Part shown: positions 62,029 to 64,000 of the stretch, piece after piece | How the letters are laid out: each line of letters begins with the position of its first letter | Numbering within the stretch: the first letter of the stretch is position 1 | Assembly (NCBI GenBank): GCA_002189035.1 | Contig: CM007990.1 | Location: 2,170,001-2,234,000, forward strand | Length of the DNA stretch: 64,000 bases | From: Utricularia gibba | Lineage: Eukaryota; Streptophyta; Magnoliopsida; Lamiales; Lentibulariaceae | Reading direction: 5' to 3' | Program-made: the position numbers and the translations under genes | The notes under the pieces: generated by a model | Seen by the model: the letters and a program-made list of their open reading frames with translations, nothing else | Databases searched by the model: none | What the model was told of the DNA's origin: nothing

Positions 62029-64000
62029 ATGGAAGCAAGTCACAATGTTATTCCAGCAACAATTTCGATCGCCTCAACAATAGACATTGACAGAGATAAT
62101 CCATTGCATCTGAGCGGCTCCGAACATCCAAACACATCACTTGTAAGTGAGCTCTTAACCACACACAATTATTTCGATCGGCGTCAAGGTGTGCGATTGG
62201 TATTAGGTGCTAAAAATAAACTTGGCATTACCTATGGAGATGTTCCCAAGCCTCTGCAGAGTGATTCTTCATATAATCTATGGATGCATAATGATTTTAT
62301 GGTGACTTCGTGGCTGTCGAATTCAATATCTAAAGATCTGGTTTCTAGCTTTATGGGATGCGCAAGTGCACATGATTTATGGAAGACTCTGGAGGCACAT
62401 TATAGACAATTAAAAAATATTTTTTTATAGAGATGCAGTATGATCTCTACAACCTCAAACAGGGTGACTTGAGCATCGCACAGTATTACACAAAATTGAG
62501 CGCTCTCAAGAAGGATCTTGATGATCTGTTCCCTGAAATTCGGTGTGGACAATTTAATACACTGGTTTGTGCTGACAAGATCTTTTCCACGGCGAAGCTT
62601 ACTCAATTTCTCATTGGTTTAGATGGCAAGTATGATACCACACGGAACCAGATTCTGGCAATGGATGATACCATGACAGTCACGAGAGCCTATGCAGCCA
62701 TGCTTAACATGGAGCAACAATTGACTAAGAGCCAGGCAGATGGGGTAAGTATCCATAATGATTCTGCCATGTTTGCCAAGCCTACGTAGAATCTGAACAC
62801 TAATTCACATTTGGGACTGGGACAGAGAAGGGACAATCGATATTGTGTCATTTGCAAGAAGATTGAGCACATGCAAGACACTTGTTTCACGATTAAGGAA
62901 CCTCCACCTTGGTGGAGAAAGAAAAATGGGAAGTCAAGTAATTCTTACCAAAAACCTAATGCTTATCCTCTTGGGCAATAGCAATATTCATATCAATAGA
63001 ATCCTCCTTGTAATGCTCATTTTGTTCCATCCTAGCAATTAACGTCTTATGAGCACTTCAAACCCAAGGGGCACTATGTTGATTCTCCCATGGATGAAAC
63101 TTCGCATTTCCACCTTCCTGCTCATAACACTACATATCTTGACTCTTTTCAGCTCATTCAGTGGGAGCTAGGGAAGATTCTTGATGGAAACAATACTTCA
63201 CACGCACCAGCAACAGAGAACCAGGCTGTCAACTTATCTAAGTTGGAATTTGCAGGTACATGCACTGAATTATGTTTGACCAGTGACATTCTCAAGGACT
63301 TTTTGTGCAATTCTTAGGAATGGATAATAGACTCAGGGGCTATGACTCAAATTGGCTATTCTAGTAATTATTTCAGCACATTATCTGTTTTCAATATTCG
63401 CGTGAACTTGTCGAATGGGTACTCAGTCCCGATGAAATATGCTGGGAACATAAAGCCATCTAATAAACTGCATCTATTGCATAAATTACGCATACCTCAG
63501 TTCAAGTACAACCTTATTTATGTGAAACGTTTAATAGATGATGATGGAATTCATGTGATATTTTTTAGCCAATATTGTGTGTTATAGGCCCCAGATACCA
63601 ATGAGGTTATGACTGTTGGAAGACTTAAGAATGGCCTCTACATGCTTGACAAACGTTCCTTTTTCCCTAATATTCTTAGCAAATTTTCTGCCTTGCCCCA
63701 TGGCACAGATAAGTTGAAAAATGCCTTCATCAATTTTTTGTTACCAAAATTGAGTTTTTTTGCTAGTTCCATGAGCAACGCCGATGAACGTCTATTATGG
63801 CATTGCTGCCTAGGGCATATTTAAGAGACTAAGTCCAAATATATGCATTTTGATTGTGGATTAAATGGTGCTCCATGTGATATTTGTCATTTTGCAAAAT
63901 TCCATAAATTTCCTTTTACATTGAACACGTCCAAGGTGCCCCCCATACTCCATTTGCTTCAGTGTGATTTGTGGGGGCCTTATAAACTAGCTAACATCAA
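62029..64000 (+). pseudogene. Ty1/copia gag-protease-integrase relic, cut by the window edge
   Basis: The gag region begins at 62029 and shows GVRLVLGAKNKLGITYGDVP, then YNLWMHNDFMVTSWLSNSIS, DLVSSFMGCASAHDLWKTLE and, in the next frame, YDLYNLKQGDLSIAQYYTKL. A zinc knuckle C-V-I-C-K-K-I-E-H-M-Q-D-T-C is at about 62845-62890 (one position disturbed). The protease Asp is in W-I-I-D-S-G-A at about 63320-63350. GAG-pre-integrase follows (VGRLKNGLYMLDKRS at 63612, LLWHCCLGHI at about 63795). The integrase start C-D-I-C-H-F-A-K-F-H-K and LLQCDLWGPYK lies at 63875-63985. Stops at 62430, 63588 and elsewhere and several frame changes make it inactive. RT and the 3' LTR lie beyond 64000. No primer-binding site was recognised upstream. 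Confidence 0.85.

Overview
The window looks like nuclear DNA of a flowering plant, most likely a eudicot. The host genes carry GT-AG introns and encode plant-type proteins (ORANGE, JINGUBANG-like WD40, an At4g38150-like PPR, an EMB1793-like LYR protein). The spacers are AT-rich and full of decayed plant transposons (Ty1/copia, MULE, hAT, PIF/Harbinger, MITEs). An asterid such as a Lamiales species is possible, but I cannot settle it from sequence alone.

Layout. 1-9.6 kb is AT-rich repeat DNA with a minus-strand copia reverse-transcriptase relic (about 2380-3530), a dispersed repeat (4615-5100) and a minus-strand MULE relic (about 7430-8560). An ORANGE gene with two reading-frame breaks lies at 9774-11185 (+). 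A WD40 gene with one frame break lies at 15959-17286 (-). 20.7-27.8 kb holds a copia gag relic, a second copy of the 4615 repeat, an AT-rich tandem array and a MULE transposase relic. A mitochondrial-type PPR gene is at 28888-29739 (-). A complete 4.9 kb PIF/Harbinger-type element with TIRs and a 3-bp target duplication occupies 30763-35627. Next come a gag-like relic (35.7-36.9 kb), a hAT relic (37.1-38.5 kb), a MITE (40553-40968) and a secreted glycine-rich protein gene with one frame break (41725-42037, -).

The gene-rich right part has a complete 15-exon queuine tRNA-ribosyltransferase gene (45229-49219, -), then a foldback MITE and a minus-strand MULE relic. It continues with a 7-exon Ser/Arg-rich gene of unknown function (55202-57843, +), a four-exon LYR-motif gene (58192-59397, -) and, divergently from it, a two-exon TRP14/Clot thioredoxin-like gene (59960-60425, +). 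A Ty1/copia gag-protease-integrase relic runs from 62029 off the right edge.

Functionally the host genes are unrelated housekeeping or organelle genes, not a cluster. The most unusual locus is the Harbinger-type element. Besides a decayed DDE transposase it carries a plant 'Transposase_28'-like coding block, at least three exons of an FCP1/NLI-like HAD phosphatase, an exact 173-bp-period tandem repeat and several strong hairpins, so it looks like a gene-capturing (Pack-type) element. A second theme is that four single-base frame breaks affect otherwise well-conserved genes; for three of them the break can be placed at a homopolymer run. This points either to consensus errors or to very recent gene loss.
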